This document shows, in pieces, positions 38,581 through 51,780 of a DNA stretch of 64,000 nt. The notes below the pieces were generated by a model, which searched no databases, was not told the origin of the DNA, and was given only the letters and a program-made list of their open reading frames with translations. This DNA comes from Tanytarsus gracilentus (Eukaryota; Arthropoda; Insecta; Diptera; Chironomidae): the NCBI GenBank assembly GCA_038502055.1, contig JAXRKN010000041.1, forward strand, positions 3,205,501-3,269,500, read 5' to 3'. Numbering within the stretch: the stretch's first letter is position 1; the number at the start of each line of letters is the position of its first letter. A program made the position numbers and the translations under genes.

Positions 38581-39256
38581 TCAATCATATATCTTGAGAC
38601 GAATCTTCAAGAACTTGATATCAATTTCATGGAGTTGTGAGTCATTAATGGTCATTGAAGGAAGATCAAAATTTTTCTTCGCAATTCTCAAGTGGTGATT
38701 GATTTTGTTAGTGAAAGCAAATTTAGCAAAAGTGCCCTCAAAAAGAATTCGAAGAAGCTGCAATGTTTGATTGTTTTATTAATTGGATGCTTTCATGATT
38801 TGATAACTTGCAAAAAAACCGTCAATTGAGTGCTTCTTCAATCTCAACAAGTTAGTGATAAATTTTTACTAAATCTAGGTCATGAAAAGCTCACTGCAAA
38901 GTTTACAGACGTAATCGCATTACCAATCTATAACTCTACAATGTTCAGTAATGAAGCGATGGTGCATCGATTGGATCAAATAAAGCTATATGCTTCGTTC
39001 GAAAATTCAATGCAAATATTTGCGATAGAGAAATTTAAAACCTTCCAAGCAATTGACATTTGATCTCTATCCGAAAATATGTCAAAGCATCAAGTGCATT
39101 GTGTGGGCTTTCTATTTTGGCAATTTTCTTCGTTACGAAAACAAAAGCTCTGTTAACTCCATCAGGATGCAATCGATGTTGATGAATTTTCAATTAAGTT
39201 GTGCCTACCTCAAGGTGCACCTGGGTTTAACATACAAATATGTGATCATTTTTTGA
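38581..39256. other. Possible decayed coding region, unassigned
   Basis: Three open frames lie almost end to end: minus strand 38581-38763, plus strand 38830-39063, and plus strand 39053-39256 in a different frame. Their sequence looks more complex and less AT-monotonous than the flanks. The minus-strand piece ends ...HEIDIKFLKIRLKIYD and has a balanced residue mix. I recognise no family, no splice signals link the pieces, and the strands disagree, so this may be a degraded gene, a retroelement scrap or chance. Confidence 0.2.
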
Positions 39257-39259
39257 CAT

Positions 39260-42200
39260 TTAAATTTTTAGTAAATTGGGTGAATCGATTATATGTAAAA
39301 CTCTTTACGCGTTTTGACCAAAAATATATGATTTAAAGTTTTGGAAGTTGACAAATTTTATGAAAACACTTTTTTTACGATTGACAACGTCAGAGACCGT
39401 GCAGAATATTAATATTAATAATAATGTAAATTTAAAAATGAAAGAAATTCATCTTGTCCAATATCAGCGGAATGGTTCACTAACTCTGCTTAAGATTGTC
39501 AACAATTAAAAATTATCCACAAGTTTGATAAAAAATTTAAAAATTGGAAGAAATCTTTGCACAGTACCTAATCAGATTTTTCTTTTTCCGCTATAAATTA
39601 TTTTAAGTGAAATTTAAAAATTCTTCACTTTTCGCTAATTTATATGAAATTGGTAAAAATCAACAAAAAAAAGTTTAACAATTGTTGATTTTGAGCTTTC
39701 TCTCTTTTGTGTGAAAATATTTACATTTCACCGTGACTAAAGAGACGGCAATCTCACGAGGGTGAGTCAATGAATAAATTTTTCCCTACCTCGAATCACA
39801 ACGGTTTTTTTATTATTTTTCCACACACACGCTCGAGAACCGAGAGACTGTAGAAACAATGGCAGAGGATCTGAATAAATACTTATAAATTCATTAAGCA
39901 TTCATTAATGGATAGCGGCAGTTTTGATGGCAGCAGGAACGACATAAAACATGATTAAATTAATTAAGGCGAAAAAGCCATGAAGGAGCGAAGAAGGGCG
40001 AAAGAAACGATAATGCTCCGTCACGTTCAGTTTGAGCGAGAGAGAGAGAAAGGAAAGCAATTTTGCTCTTTATACATATAAAAATAAAAATGATGATTAT
40101 GAGTGCCTCCACTGATGGTGCTTTAATGATGTCAGTGTAAGTAGAGAGGAGAGTTCTGTGTTTCTGCGAGGAAGGTCATGGTGAGTGTCATTGAATGAAA
40201 AATTTATTGCAAAAATTCTTGAGAGAGTTCAATGACACTAATTTTATTTACGGTTGTTGAAAAAAGTTTTTTCCTTTTAAATGTCAAAAATTCACTCTTT
40301 TAAAAATATTAATTTTGAAAGCTTTAGACTTAAAGCTGAGATTCAATTTTTTAAAAAGCTTTAAAGTGAAATTTTTTTGAATTTGAAACTTTTGAATAAG
40401 CTCAAAAATCTTAAAATTAGAGCACGTTCGAAATTTTCATCTCTCACCATCATGGAAATTAAAATCTAATCAAGTGATGAAAATTGTGATTAGCTCAGAA
40501 AATTCAATTATCTTGTGCATCATCTTCATTTAAATTAAATTAAATGCTTCAGCTTCAAACGATTTACTTTAATTTCGCTCGTGTAAGTGTAATTGAAAAT
40601 GCTTGATGTAGTTGTAGAGAAAAGGAAGAAATTAAATTAAATTGTCATCGATCTTTCGCTTCAATATTTGCAATTGATTTATATCCTCACTGCTCTCAAC
40701 ATTCAATTTTTCCTCTTACATTTTTATTTGAACAAACTTTTTATAGAAAGTGATGTCGAGAAATGGTCGTAACAAGATCTTAAAAGTCTTGCTCCGACAG
40801 TTACAATTCTATGAGTGGAGAGAAGAAAAAAATAAATTAATTGGGAAATTGAACTTTTTTCTCTCACTCAATCTTTCATGGTGTAGTGGGTATAGTCAGG
40901 CTATGTGAAAGGGTAAAGTCAGCATTCAGTTCGTAAAAAATTTATGTCTGTAACAGTTTGAGATTGTTGTTAAGGAAAAACTATAAAAGATTGATTAAGA
41001 AACTTAAGTGAGTATTTGAAGTGAACTCACTTTGTTTTTAATAAAGTTATAAATTTATAAAAATTTAAAACTTTTCATCCAGTCTTTGATTAGGATAAAT
41101 AAAAGCAAGGTAAAAACTCAGTCAAAGTCGTTAAAAAAAATTAGTGCAATTTCAATGCAAAAATAACTTTTCCAAAATGCGCTTTGATAACCCACAAAAA
41201 CTTCAACTTTTAACAAATTTATTGCTTATTATTGCTTCAAATCTCTTCATGAAGATTATGAAGGAAATTGAACAGAACTTTTTTCTCTTCAAAACGCTTC
41301 AATATTAGCTCGCAAAGTTGTTGAAAATCGAATACGTTCATTTTTATTGACATTCTGCGCCCTCAAACAATTGAAAGGAAATTCCAAGAGATTCTTTTCA
41401 TATTTCACTCGAGAGATGACTTAAATTGAAGAAAGCAACTGCAAATGCAGCAATACAACATTTATTTGCTAATGGATCACTGAGCGCTATTGTATGAATG
41501 ATATTCGAGAGGTTTATTGTCTGATTTTTTTTCAATTCATCTTGAGGCATTTGGAAGATGCTGATGAAAGGAATATAGATTAAGATTAAGGATTTCCTCT
41601 CAATATCATGCTTGCATTTTTAAAATGAAAATGCAAGCTATTTTTTCTGCAGGAAATTTATTTTTAAATGAGAGATTATGGAGATGTTCTTAAAGGGAAA
41701 TAAACAATTTTGTTTAATGGTTTTTTATGAAAAAATTATACTTGAAAAATAAAATAAAATTATTGAAAAATTTATATTAATTTTTTCTTTGCAACGTGTT
41801 GGCTATATTTCTGAGAAAATAATTTTCATCAAGACGATCACAAAATTTTCTGATATCAAGGATAAAAATCTAAACACGTCTGATAATCATAACTTGAGCA
41901 TGCATTCATTAATTAACGCCAAATATGTACAGATGATTTTATTACGATGATGCTCCCAAGCTTCGATCTAAATACGCGGCGGGGAAAGATGTGAAAAGTT
42001 TTATGAGGTGTGATATGCTGTTAATTAGGGATTTATGTCAGATGGCTTACGTTTTGTCATAAATAATGAGTTTATGATTCCATTTGTGTACTCAACGCTC
42101 TCCCGCATTTACTTTAGTGCTTTCACTATGTGACTTTTCCCTCCATTTATTTTCGCCTTTTAAGGGCTCATCAAAGTTTCTCCCCTCAACAAACAATCTC

Positions 42201-43190
42201 GAGATGTTTTTGCGAGCTTCTGAATTGCATCTCGAGATTGGTAATTATTTGGAGATGAAGTATGAAATAATCTTATAGAGAGGCAATTAAACGAGAAATT
42301 TATGATTAAATTTGTTACGTATAACTTTTCCAATTACCAACATAAGTCGGTGGTGTATGGCGTAAAAGTACACGGAAAGTTTACGAAAGCAAGCAAAATA
42401 AATCCACGATTACACTCATCATCCTGATTGCGAAAAATTTTAAGCTGAGTGTTTTAATTTCACGCTCCATCAAATATTACCACACGAGTGCTAATTAATG
42501 ACACTGATAGTGCCTGGGAATTTTATTTTGTTTGTTTAAAATAAACATTTGACTTTAGGCTTTTATGAGTTGGTTTATAAAGTAAGTCACTCATTTTTTT
42601 AAATGTTTAACTTGAATAAAAAAATCACAAAATCTTCTCAAACTAAAGAATGTCACACAATTTACGAAATAATTCCATTCTGACAAATAGAGCACATTCA
42701 AAAAAATAATTAACAAGAAATTTGATAATGATTGTGATTATTTTTAGACATTTTATTTTTTCAGCGATTGAATTTGTATACATAATTCCAAGGTTGCCTG
42801 CAAAGAATTTTACAGTTTTTAATTTTACAAAATTTCTTGTGTAATCATTTAATTTTAATTTTCAATGAAGGAGCAAAAAATCATCAGAAAATTAAAGTTA
42901 AAATATCACTTGATCTTTTGATAGCCAGCCTTTTATTCGAAGACCTAGCATTTTATCAACTACATGCTATTTATAAAACTTTCTCTTTTGCTATAAAAAA
43001 AATTATTATCAACATTGTATTTTCAAGTTCCTAACTCTATTTCAAATAATTAAACATTTTAAATAGAAGAGTTCTTATCGCGGAGAGAAACGGAATAAAA
43101 ATATAGAGTTCTTGATATTTTTTCTCTCATTTGTTGTGCGTTCTACTGGAAAATGGAAGTTAATATATTTTTTGATAATATTCATGAGAG
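39260..43190. other. Non-coding stretch upstream of the LRR gene
   Basis: No gene supported. It contains a hairpin at 41610-41638 and CTCGAG sites at 39832, 41408, 42198 and 42231; the last two form a pair 33 bp apart (ATCTCGAGAT-like). The proximal part probably includes control sequences of the LRR gene; a GATA-type CTTATC is at 43074-43079. Confidence 0.4.
41610..41638. other. 11-bp-stem hairpin
   Basis: GCTTGCATTTT (41610-41620) pairs perfectly with AAAATGCAAGC (41628-41638) over a 7-base loop. There is no poly-U tail or flanking pairing that would suggest a microRNA precursor. Confidence 0.7.
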
Positions 43191-43197
43191 TCGTGAT

Positions 43198-43234
43198 TAT
43201 AAAAAGACTTCAGACTTTAATAAAACTCTCAGTT
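43198..43234 (+). promoter_or_regulatory. Core promoter of the LRR gene
   Basis: A TATA box (TATAAAAA, 43198-43205) is followed at the usual distance by an arthropod initiator TCAGTT (43229-43234) with +1 A at 43231. This would give a 5' leader of only 39 bases before the ATG at 43270. A second, weaker TTCAGA lies at 43210. The good TATA-Inr pair suits a sharply initiated, inducible or tissue-restricted gene. No NF-kB site was recognised by eye. Confidence 0.65.
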
Positions 43235-43269
43235 TAAAGTCAATTTTGGATGAGATTAAGTCGTAGAAA

Positions 43270-45090
43270 ATGAAGTTATTAAAAATAGCAATTTTATTAA
43301 ACCTGATGATGGTGGAATCGTTCCAGCAAGAACCAAGTGTGAGCTGTGTTCTGGATAATTCATTGACAAAGGGAATTTTTTATTCTGCACAATTTCGAAT
43401 AGGATTGCTCAAGTGCACGTTCTCAAATATAGATGCATATGATCAAATGAGTCGAGTGGTTGTATCAAAATCTGTGAATCTTCAAAATGTTATCGCCATC
43501 GCGTTTAACCAATCCAACCTAGTTTCACTGCCTGATCGAGCGTTTTCAACGTATAGTCCTTTGCGATTTATAGATGCGAGCAATTTACGTCTCACAAACA
43601 TCTCATCAAATGTCTTTTCCGGTCTGAAATCACTCGAAACTCTCGTTTTATCGTTCAACAATTTAACTGCATTAACATCGAAAGTGTTTGGCAACATGAA
43701 ACTAAAATTATTGGATTTGTCCTATAACCTCATCTCGTCAATTGATGAGCAAGCATTTCTCGGCAGTGAAATCGATAAAATTGATTTATCATTCAATAAA
43801 CTCAAAACGACAAAATTTATCAATGGATTTAAGTTCTTCAACTACATGCAAATGAGTGACAATGAAATTGAGAAATTTGAGAGTTTTGAGATCGGAAGCA
43901 ATGTGGGATGGGGAGTGCAGAGAGATATTTACACGACGCCACAATTTCCGACCATAAACCTTCAAAATAACAAAATAAAAACTTTCGTTTGCTCGTCATC
44001 GATTAAAATAACGCTCATTGATTTGACTCGTAATCGAGAGCTGAGTGATGTGAAATTGAATAAATGTGAAATTTCGAGAATTGACGTGTCTGAATGTGAC
44101 AGACTAAAGAGTATTAAATTGACTGATAACCTTTCGGATTTTACCGCAAAAAATGTGAAGTTGGAGCAAATTGATTTTGGCGAAAAAAATTCGCTCAACT
44201 CACTTACGCTCGTCAATAACTCTCTGAGTGGTGATGTCATCGTCAGCATATCAAAGTTGGAGAATTTGACGTATTTGGAGTTGAGCTACAACAACATTGG
44301 ACCCCTAAACATTTCCACATTCGCAAAGTTGAAAAAACTTCAAACCCTAAAGCTCAAAGCCACAAACATTTCGAACATAAATTTTGGCACATTTTCGCAC
44401 CAAAACAGCATAAGAGAATTTGATATTTCCGATAACAATTTGGAAATTTTTGACATGAACATGATATACACGATGAATTCACTCGTCTCTCTTGACATCT
44501 CGGGCAATTCACTCAGCGAACTTTCAAACCTCGACACGGCACATTTGACATTTTCAGTGCTCGAGAAGATTGACTTGACCAGCAACAAATGGACGTGCCT
44601 CTATTTGATGCGATTGATAAAGATTATGAAGACATATCGCGTTGTTCTTATCCAATCGAAAATTGAGGAGCATCAATCGAACATAAATGGCATCTATTGT
44701 GTGCATGTTGAGGGCGATGATGTCATTACACCGCTAACACCGGAAAATTCCAATTTCACAGAATTTCGTGAAAAACTTAATGAGGTTATCGATGGAATGG
44801 CAAAAGTTCGTGCGAGTGTAGCCACGCTGGAAAAGCAGCGAGTTGATAGTCAAGCAATTGCTGTACCGCAACGTTCATTTTCACCATCAACTGGTGAAAA
44901 AGTTATCAGCGGGGAATTCCAAGTCAAAAATTCAGCGCTTCTCGAGTTCACGCTTATAGTCGTGTGTGCTTGTTTCACAATTTTCATGTCACTGCAAATT
45001 TACGCTGTCTTCAAAAGAAATTTCATCAATCGACCCCAGCCAATGCGTGGACTTTCCGAGCACACCCTTAACATAAATGATGACTATTAA
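43270..45090 (+). CDS. LRIM-like transmembrane leucine-rich repeat protein
   Basis: Single-exon gene for 606 residues. A signal peptide (about 1-18, MKLLKIAILLNLMMVES) precedes an N-terminal cap with Cys near 26 and 49. About 15 leucine-rich repeats follow at roughly 75-455, with typical LxxLxLSxNxL segments (LETLVLSFNNLTAL, LTYLELSYNNIGPL, LVSLDISGNSLSEL). The C-terminal cap has NKWTC...NGIYC spacing, as in mosquito LRIM proteins. A predicted coiled coil (about 495-530, FREKLNEVIDGMAKVRASV) and a transmembrane helix (about 557-581, LIVVCACFTIFMSLQIYAVF) lead to a 25-residue cytoplasmic tail. Several N-glycosylation sequons lie in the ectodomain. LRIM proteins act in complement-like immunity in mosquitoes and some are membrane-anchored; a similar recognition role here is inference from architecture. 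There is no TIR domain, so it is not a Toll receptor. The ATG context (TAGAAAATG) and promoter spacing support the start. Confidence 0.93.
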   Translation: MKLLKIAILLNLMMVESFQQEPSVSCVLDNSLTKGIFYSAQFRIGLLKCTFSNIDAYDQMSRVVVSKSVNLQNVIAIAFNQSNLVSLPDRAFSTYSPLRFIDASNLRLTNISSNVFSGLKSLETLVLSFNNLTALTSKVFGNMKLKLLDLSYNLISSIDEQAFLGSEIDKIDLSFNKLKTTKFINGFKFFNYMQMSDNEIEKFESFEIGSNVGWGVQRDIYTTPQFPTINLQNNKIKTFVCSSSIKITLIDLTRNRELSDVKLNKCEISRIDVSECDRLKSIKLTDNLSDFTAKNVKLEQIDFGEKNSLNSLTLVNNSLSGDVIVSISKLENLTYLELSYNNIGPLNISTFAKLKKLQTLKLKATNISNINFGTFSHQNSIREFDISDNNLEIFDMNMIYTMNSLVSLDISGNSLSELSNLDTAHLTFSVLEKIDLTSNKWTCLYLMRLIKIMKTYRVVLIQSKIEEHQSNINGIYCVHVEGDDVITPLTPENSNFTEFREKLNEVIDGMAKVRASVATLEKQRVDSQAIAVPQRSFSPSTGEKVISGEFQVKNSALLEFTLIVVCACFTIFMSLQIYAVFKRNFINRPQPMRGLSEHTLNINDDY

Positions 45091-45212
45091 TTTTTTCATA
45101 TGAATAATTAATCAAGTCATTCAATTGCGATGTGCGGACTTAATTAAAATATTTTTAATGTAATTGGACGTGAGTGAAAATATAATTTTTAATTAAAATT
45201 TCAACTTCTTTA

Positions 45213-45218
45213 AATAAA
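45213..45218 (+). terminator. Poly(A) signal of the LRR gene
   Basis: AATAAA lies 123 bp after the stop codon in T- and A-rich sequence, consistent with a short 3' UTR. Confidence 0.5.
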
Positions 45219-48200
45219 ATTTTAATATTAAATCCATTTAAAAATGAACTTACAACTTAATCTTTATATTTTTCAACTTTAAGTCTCTTAATGTTCGTAA
45301 GCTTTCTTCTATCTCAACATCAAAGCAATTTCCACCATAAATAATTGCGCTCTCTTTAGCACAAACACAAAAGTATAGCTAAAAAATTACGTTAGATCCG
45401 GCATGATAGCAGCAACAACATCCGAGGCTAAATGTGAGAGGGAAAAAAGTTAAAATAGCGATTTATAATCGCACAATGGATGATAATTCACAATTCATGA
45501 ACTGGATAAAATGTGTTTGTATAATTTTCATGAGAAACCAGCACATACATAGAAAAAAAAACAGGAATTACTTTTTCTGGCATCAGCTTTCCGATAAATC
45601 TTTGGCGAGATTTATGCTCTCGAGCTGAAAGAGCATTTTTTGCCCGCAGCTTTTATAATGCATAATTTTTATTTTTATAGCAAGATGTTTTCGCGCGTGT
45701 GAGAGTCAAGAAAATATTTTAAACTTGAATGAAAATTCGCTTCAATGTCAACTTCCTCGAATGTTTGCCAAGCGATGTAGTTGGGGGCGATAAAAAAAGA
45801 GCGAAATTGTTTTCTTTTGTCGTTGACACTTCAATAAATCTTATTTAAATTTATGCTTTCGAAGGCTCTCTTTTTTTCTCGTATAAGCCTCCCCCAACCG
45901 GCGATTTCCATATCCTTCTCCTTCAGAGACAGAAGCGAGGAAATATTTAAATATAAAGCACGATGCCATACACGATGGCGATTAGCTGAATAAATTTTTA
46001 AACCCATCGGACTCACACACGTCTTCTCACTCGACTGCTGTGACGACGCTTACTATAACTTTCGGTTCGCATTGGTGCCAAGAGACGAAGAAGCAGCTCA
46101 GCATGATCCAGTGGGTGGAAATTGATATATTATCGAATACGAGCCGGCGAGAAGAAAAACTCCAGGAAAAACCTTTTCGGGATCATCTTCAGAATAATTT
46201 TATGATTAATGACTTTGTTCCAGAAAATTTTCTGTGCTCTCAGCATTAAACTCTCTCTTTTTATCTACCATTCATGTGCATGTTGAATGATAATTCATTG
46301 AAGCTTGTGCTGCCTGCTGAAACTGCCACCATCCATACATAGTCATTCACTTTTTGCTCTCATGCTCGCATCTCTATAACCACTCGCCTTTTTTAGTCGG
46401 GACGAGAAAGAAAAATTATTTCTATGCTGAAATGCACAGCGCTACACTTTATCTGTCTGTGTTTGAGGAAAATTGTAATAATTTTCTTTAAATATGCTAA
46501 CTGCCAAGGGTTATACAGTCTCTTAACTACTCTCGCTTCATTTCTGTTAACATAATGTCTTAACTAACGAGAATGAATGAGGAAGCATCAAATTGAAGTA
46601 AGTTGATGAAGATGAACTCGCTCGTTTTTGTGAGTACATGTATTTTTAATTAAAAATATAAATGCGGTTGCAAACCTTTGAAGTTTTAAATATAAATCAA
46701 ATTATTGCAATTCAACGCCTTTAAGTGAACATTCAAATTTTAAATCGGCGAGTTCTAAAAGCAAAAATAACTCCAAAAATTTTAACTGTTCATTGGAGTG
46801 TGACATTAAAATTTATTTCACTACTCGTGTGGATTTTCGACTAAAATAAATATGTAAAATTCAAATTCAAACATGTGAAATGCAAATCTACCATGGAAAC
46901 AAATTCTCCTGCAAATTCTAAAAATTTGTCGCATGTTGAGTGAAAATTTCTAGATGAGAAAATAGTTTTTCCACATGCTTTTAATTTTATGCAATCCACA
47001 TTTCTGCTGTTAATTAATTGCATTTTCTTTTTGAGAGAAAAATATTCCACGTCATTCACTCAAATCACAAAAACTTGCTTGCAGTCTCATTATAGTATTC
47101 TTATATGATTTTTTAGCTATTTTGGGTTTACTTTTTAGGCATTCAATTTTTTTCTTTTAACCATTAAAAAAGGATTTATTAATTTTTTCTCCATGAGCTT
47201 GCAAATTTATCAGCCAATTATTTTTGGTCCTTTGATAAAAAATTAAATGAAAAAGAATTGTTGCGGCTGAATCCTCAATTAAAAAGTTTTCTATCAACAA
47301 TTGAAATAAGGATGATTTTTTCACTGTCATCGATTTTAATTGACATTTTTACAATTCACCTTAATGACTATGCAATTCATGAATTGTTCTTTACAACTCT
47401 CGTTAATTGCAATAAATTTAAACCTTTTGTTAAACGATTTTAACGAGTAATTTTTTCATCCAATTCAAATTCAATAGAAAATTATTTAACTCTCGGCAAT
47501 TCACTGAATTATAAAAAGAGTTTTAAACCTTTCATTTAATTCAATTAGTAATTTCTACACTCATAATTGAGTGGCTCATTGGCTAATATTGAATTTATGA
47601 TCTCCCTAAAGCTAGTTATATAGCCACTCGGGTCTATGTGTGCAGTTTATTAATCACATTATAATTCAAATAAATTTTGAAATTAAATATTTTTATTTGA
47701 TAGTCAGAGTGGAGGATTTGAGCTTAATAAATAAATTGAGAAATAATTGATGCACATATTTAATTATTATCCCGGCTCATGGGCGCACATAGTTCACTAA
47801 TATATGATCAATAAATACATTTATTAAAATATATTACAACTCGTGGTTATTAGATTAATTAATTAATTAAGCAGACAGACAACGGCCGCTGACGATGAAT
47901 AATATGAATCAATATCAATTAACTTCTGGCAGTTAGTCGTTAATTAAAATGCGACATTGTCGCCTGAAGGAAACATACGAAGAATTTCCAGATGTCACAA
48001 AATTTATGGCTCATATTTCTCTCTCATTGGTATGCCTCAATTAGACCGATTTTCCATCCTTTTTGTGTATGAAATTTGCGATGGTCATGAGCGAGAGTGG
48101 AAGCATGAGATACAATTAATTATCGATTAGGAATTGCATGGCGAGTGATTTGCGATGTCTAACATCAACTCACAAAATGTACAGCACACGAATAGCATGA

Positions 48201-49009
48201 AGCAGCAGCGGCAAATATGGCAATTTATTTTCATCAAAACACACCAGAACTGCTGATAATTATTCAAATGCGATAAAATGAATGAATGTTCATGTCTGTT
48301 TCGTTTTCTTCTTATTCTTCTTCTACCTCCTTAGCAAAGGGTGAAAACTTTTTGTGAAACAAATAATTTTGATTTTTATTAAGTTCAAATTGAATAAAAT
48401 CTTGAAAACCTTAATTAAATCCAACATTAATAAATTCTTGAATTAAATTATAAATTCTGGATTAAACTATAAATCTATGAATTATTTTAAAAATGTTTAA
48501 CTTTTCACATTTTCGTAGTTTAAAGTTTTAAAAAATTCATTTAAAAATTTGAAAACTTTACAACCCTTGCTAAACTCTTTTTTCTGCCTTCACTCCCACA
48601 CTCGTTCACTTTTTGCCAAAAGCTCTGTGCAAACATAATTTTTCAAAGTCATCATTGCGAATGTTATTTAATGAATGCTTATCATTATTATATCATCGAA
48701 TTTCCATTTAATGGAAAACTTTTATCTCTCAACCTTTGTGTGTAAATTAGCATATAATTTAAAATTGTTCGAAATCACGAAAAGTTACCTAACTTTCTTG
48801 ATCAGCGATATATTTTTTATAGCGATGGGTGAAGAAAATTCTTTTACATTCTAAGGGTTATTATTGTTGTTGATGGAATGTATGGAGTAAAAATTAAGTT
48901 TAATGCATGTTTTATGTAAGCTTCATCGTTTGTTCAGTTTTGTGCTTCAATGTTACAAACTCTCTCAATCCTCCTCGATGGCTGTATATGCAAACACATG
49001 ACTTTCAAT

Positions 49010-49028
49010 CTCTCTCTCTCTCTCTCTC
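49010..49028. repeat. (CT)n microsatellite
   Basis: Nine to ten perfect CT dinucleotides. Polymorphic simple repeat; the complementary GA run could also bind a GAGA-type factor. Confidence 0.95.
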
Positions 49029-51780
49029 GATATGATTCTTGTGTCTTCTTCCCTTTCATACTTTTTATTTTTATTGCTGACGCTTGCTGGTGCTTGAGCT
49101 CTCGTGGTTAAGTTCGAGAGTGCTGAAAAATTGTGTTAAAAGAATGAACATGAGCGAGAGAGAGAATGAGTAGGAAAAAATCGCAATCAAGATGAACAAA
49201 TATGGAATTATGTGAAATCTGCTGCAGCTTGAAGGTGAAATCACGAGAAAGCACATCGTTATCGCTCTTCATCATATTCCACTTATAATGTCTACATTTT
49301 TGTGAGATTGTAAAAATCATTTTTAATGGCGTCATTTTGAGACTTTCGATCGCAATAATTTGTCAGTGTGCTCCATGTTAATCGCTTGGGCATATTTTAT
49401 GACCTTCACTGATGTTCACGCTTCAAAATAAAAATCACGAGTGCTCATAAATCAGCATAAAAAGTTGAATGCATGTTTATGGGCATCGAGTTCAATTTTA
49501 TTCAGTAAATAACTTAAAATTTTCATCATAAATTCCAAATCGATGAACATCTGAGATGTTGTTGAAAAATTTCACACTTCAAATTAGCATAAAAATATTT
49601 TCCTAGCAGATGGACACGTGGACATTTCAATCATAAATGTTTTCAACTTTGTCGTCATACTGAAATTAACCTACGGGACATTCACATGACGGCATGAGTG
49701 GAAAGGATTTAAAATACTCTAAAAAGTTAAAAAGAGAACATCAACAGAATGTTGTTCTTGTAAGTAAAATCACTTATCAGCATGAAATTTGCATTTGACA
49801 TCGAATTTTGCATTTGATGAAATTCTGCAAAAACAAACCGCGAGAGTTTTCTCAAAAATGTGTTGAGAGCTTTTCAAAAGCACAAAAGAAAACAAAAACA
49901 AAAATCTCGAAAACATGAGAAAGCCTCAAAAATGTTTTTCAACTCGCTGAATTTCCTTTTTTACCTTTGCCGTCGTCATATTCACACAACTTTAGTTATG
50001 CTGTTATTCACATAGTTCATTGTGTGTTAACTTGTGCCAGGTTCAATGCAAATAAAAAATTGTGGAATTGAGTTGCGATTTTATTATGTAAATGTGATGT
50101 TTTTACACAAAAAATGTGTTATTAGGTTGCAAACCATTTTTTGTGTGTGTACTTTTCATGCCACACGTAGTTAAGGAAATCGATATGTTGTGGATTTTCA
50201 TGTCGATTTTTCTTTCAATACTTTTTTTTGGGAATTTTTAAGGCTTAAAGTTATTTTTTACCAACTTCAATGGTAAATTTTCATGCCATCTCTTTAAAGT
50301 CCAAAAAGAATTCGATCAACATTTTTTTCACTCGCGTCGCATGCATAAAAATAGCAGAGAGTGCTCAACGGGTGCTTCAGCATGTAACTGCAATCAATTT
50401 TCATAACGAGTTTTGAATGTAAAATAAAATTTTCCTTCATTTTCGCGTGTATTGAAATTTTTCCCATCAATGGCAAGTCGTGTGAAAATTTCCAACACCT
50501 ATACACATGTGTGCAAGCGTAATTCAATTTTTTTCTGCTCAGTCTCTTTATTTGTGTATCGGAGGGCATGTAAATAAATTATTTGCCTTGTGTCGTAGTA
50601 AAAATACAACGCGTGAAATGTGTGATGGCACCGAATTTGCCATGTGTCTCAATTGACGATGCTGTTTAGCTTGATTTATGTACACGCTGATGGTGGTGAG
50701 AAAAAAGCTCTATCTGCTGAATGTAATCTGGTTATTGGAATTAAGCATTTTGTCATTATGTTAGATAAGCTTTTGCGGGCATGCGATGAAGTGTGGGAGA
50801 AGATAGTTGGTTGAATTTTCCGCATGAGAATTGTGTTGAAATGATGGCTTGATGTGGGCTCGAGGGAAATAAAGGAAGGAATTGGGTTAAATATTTATTT
50901 AGGAATAGAAAATGTGATGAAATTTTATTGAGCTTTAATTCGACTGATTTAGATTTAAATCAAATTTTTAAATCTGCACTTTAAAGCTATAGATTAAAAT
51001 TAAATCAACGACAGTTTTAACGAAAATCTTGATGAAAGATAAGTATTTAGAAAAATCGTTAATTCTAAATTTTCATACTTAATATAATTAATAATGCAAT
51101 ATGGATAACTCTTAGCACCTTATTAATCTAATCGTTAATTCCAGCTTCTAGAAAATTGCTCTAAATCCTCCTACCATACCTCTTCCAAAGTCTAGAAATT
51201 TCCGATACTTTTATAAAATATGTTTACATAAAATTCCAAGCTAAAAATAAAACGTTTCTATGGTTGCAAACCGTTCATTCGTAACTCACTCAGTTCTTAA
51301 GTGGAATTACTTCGAAATACTTGAAAAAAAACCATTTTATTTCTTATTATGACGTCAAACCATTTAAGAACATTCAAAATTTTACAACTCAACTTCTTCA
51401 ACAAGAACGTCAATTTTTTCTCCTATTCACGTCATGCTCCATTATTTTATAAAACAAGCAAGGTGAGAGTTGAGGGAAGAATTCAAGGGAATAATGTAAG
51501 AAGAAAAATCGTTGACAAAGTGACACACTTAACGCTTTGAGAGAAATAAATAAATTAGACATGAAGATTCTCACCTAAGTATTTCTTAACAAGATCTACG
51601 TTCAATTCTCTTCCGATTTTTCTTCACATGCCGTTTGCGAGCGAGAAAATGTTTGCCTTCTATAAAGCATAATGACACAATTTTTCTTTCCCTACTAGTG
51701 ATTTGACTTTGATAAATTGGATCAATTTTTATCCGTGCCAATTTTCTTTTACTCTCTTCCACACATCGATGTCAATGCGA

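Noticed and set aside
41610..41638. Possible microRNA precursor
   Set aside because: The stem is only 11 bp with no flanking pairing; real precursors have stems of over 20 bp, and no known seed was recognised.
43482..44588. Minus-strand open frames inside the LRR gene (43482-43697, 43962-44249, 44340-44588)
   Set aside because: They are antisense shadows of the 606-residue frame, whose signal peptide, repeats and transmembrane helix are clear.
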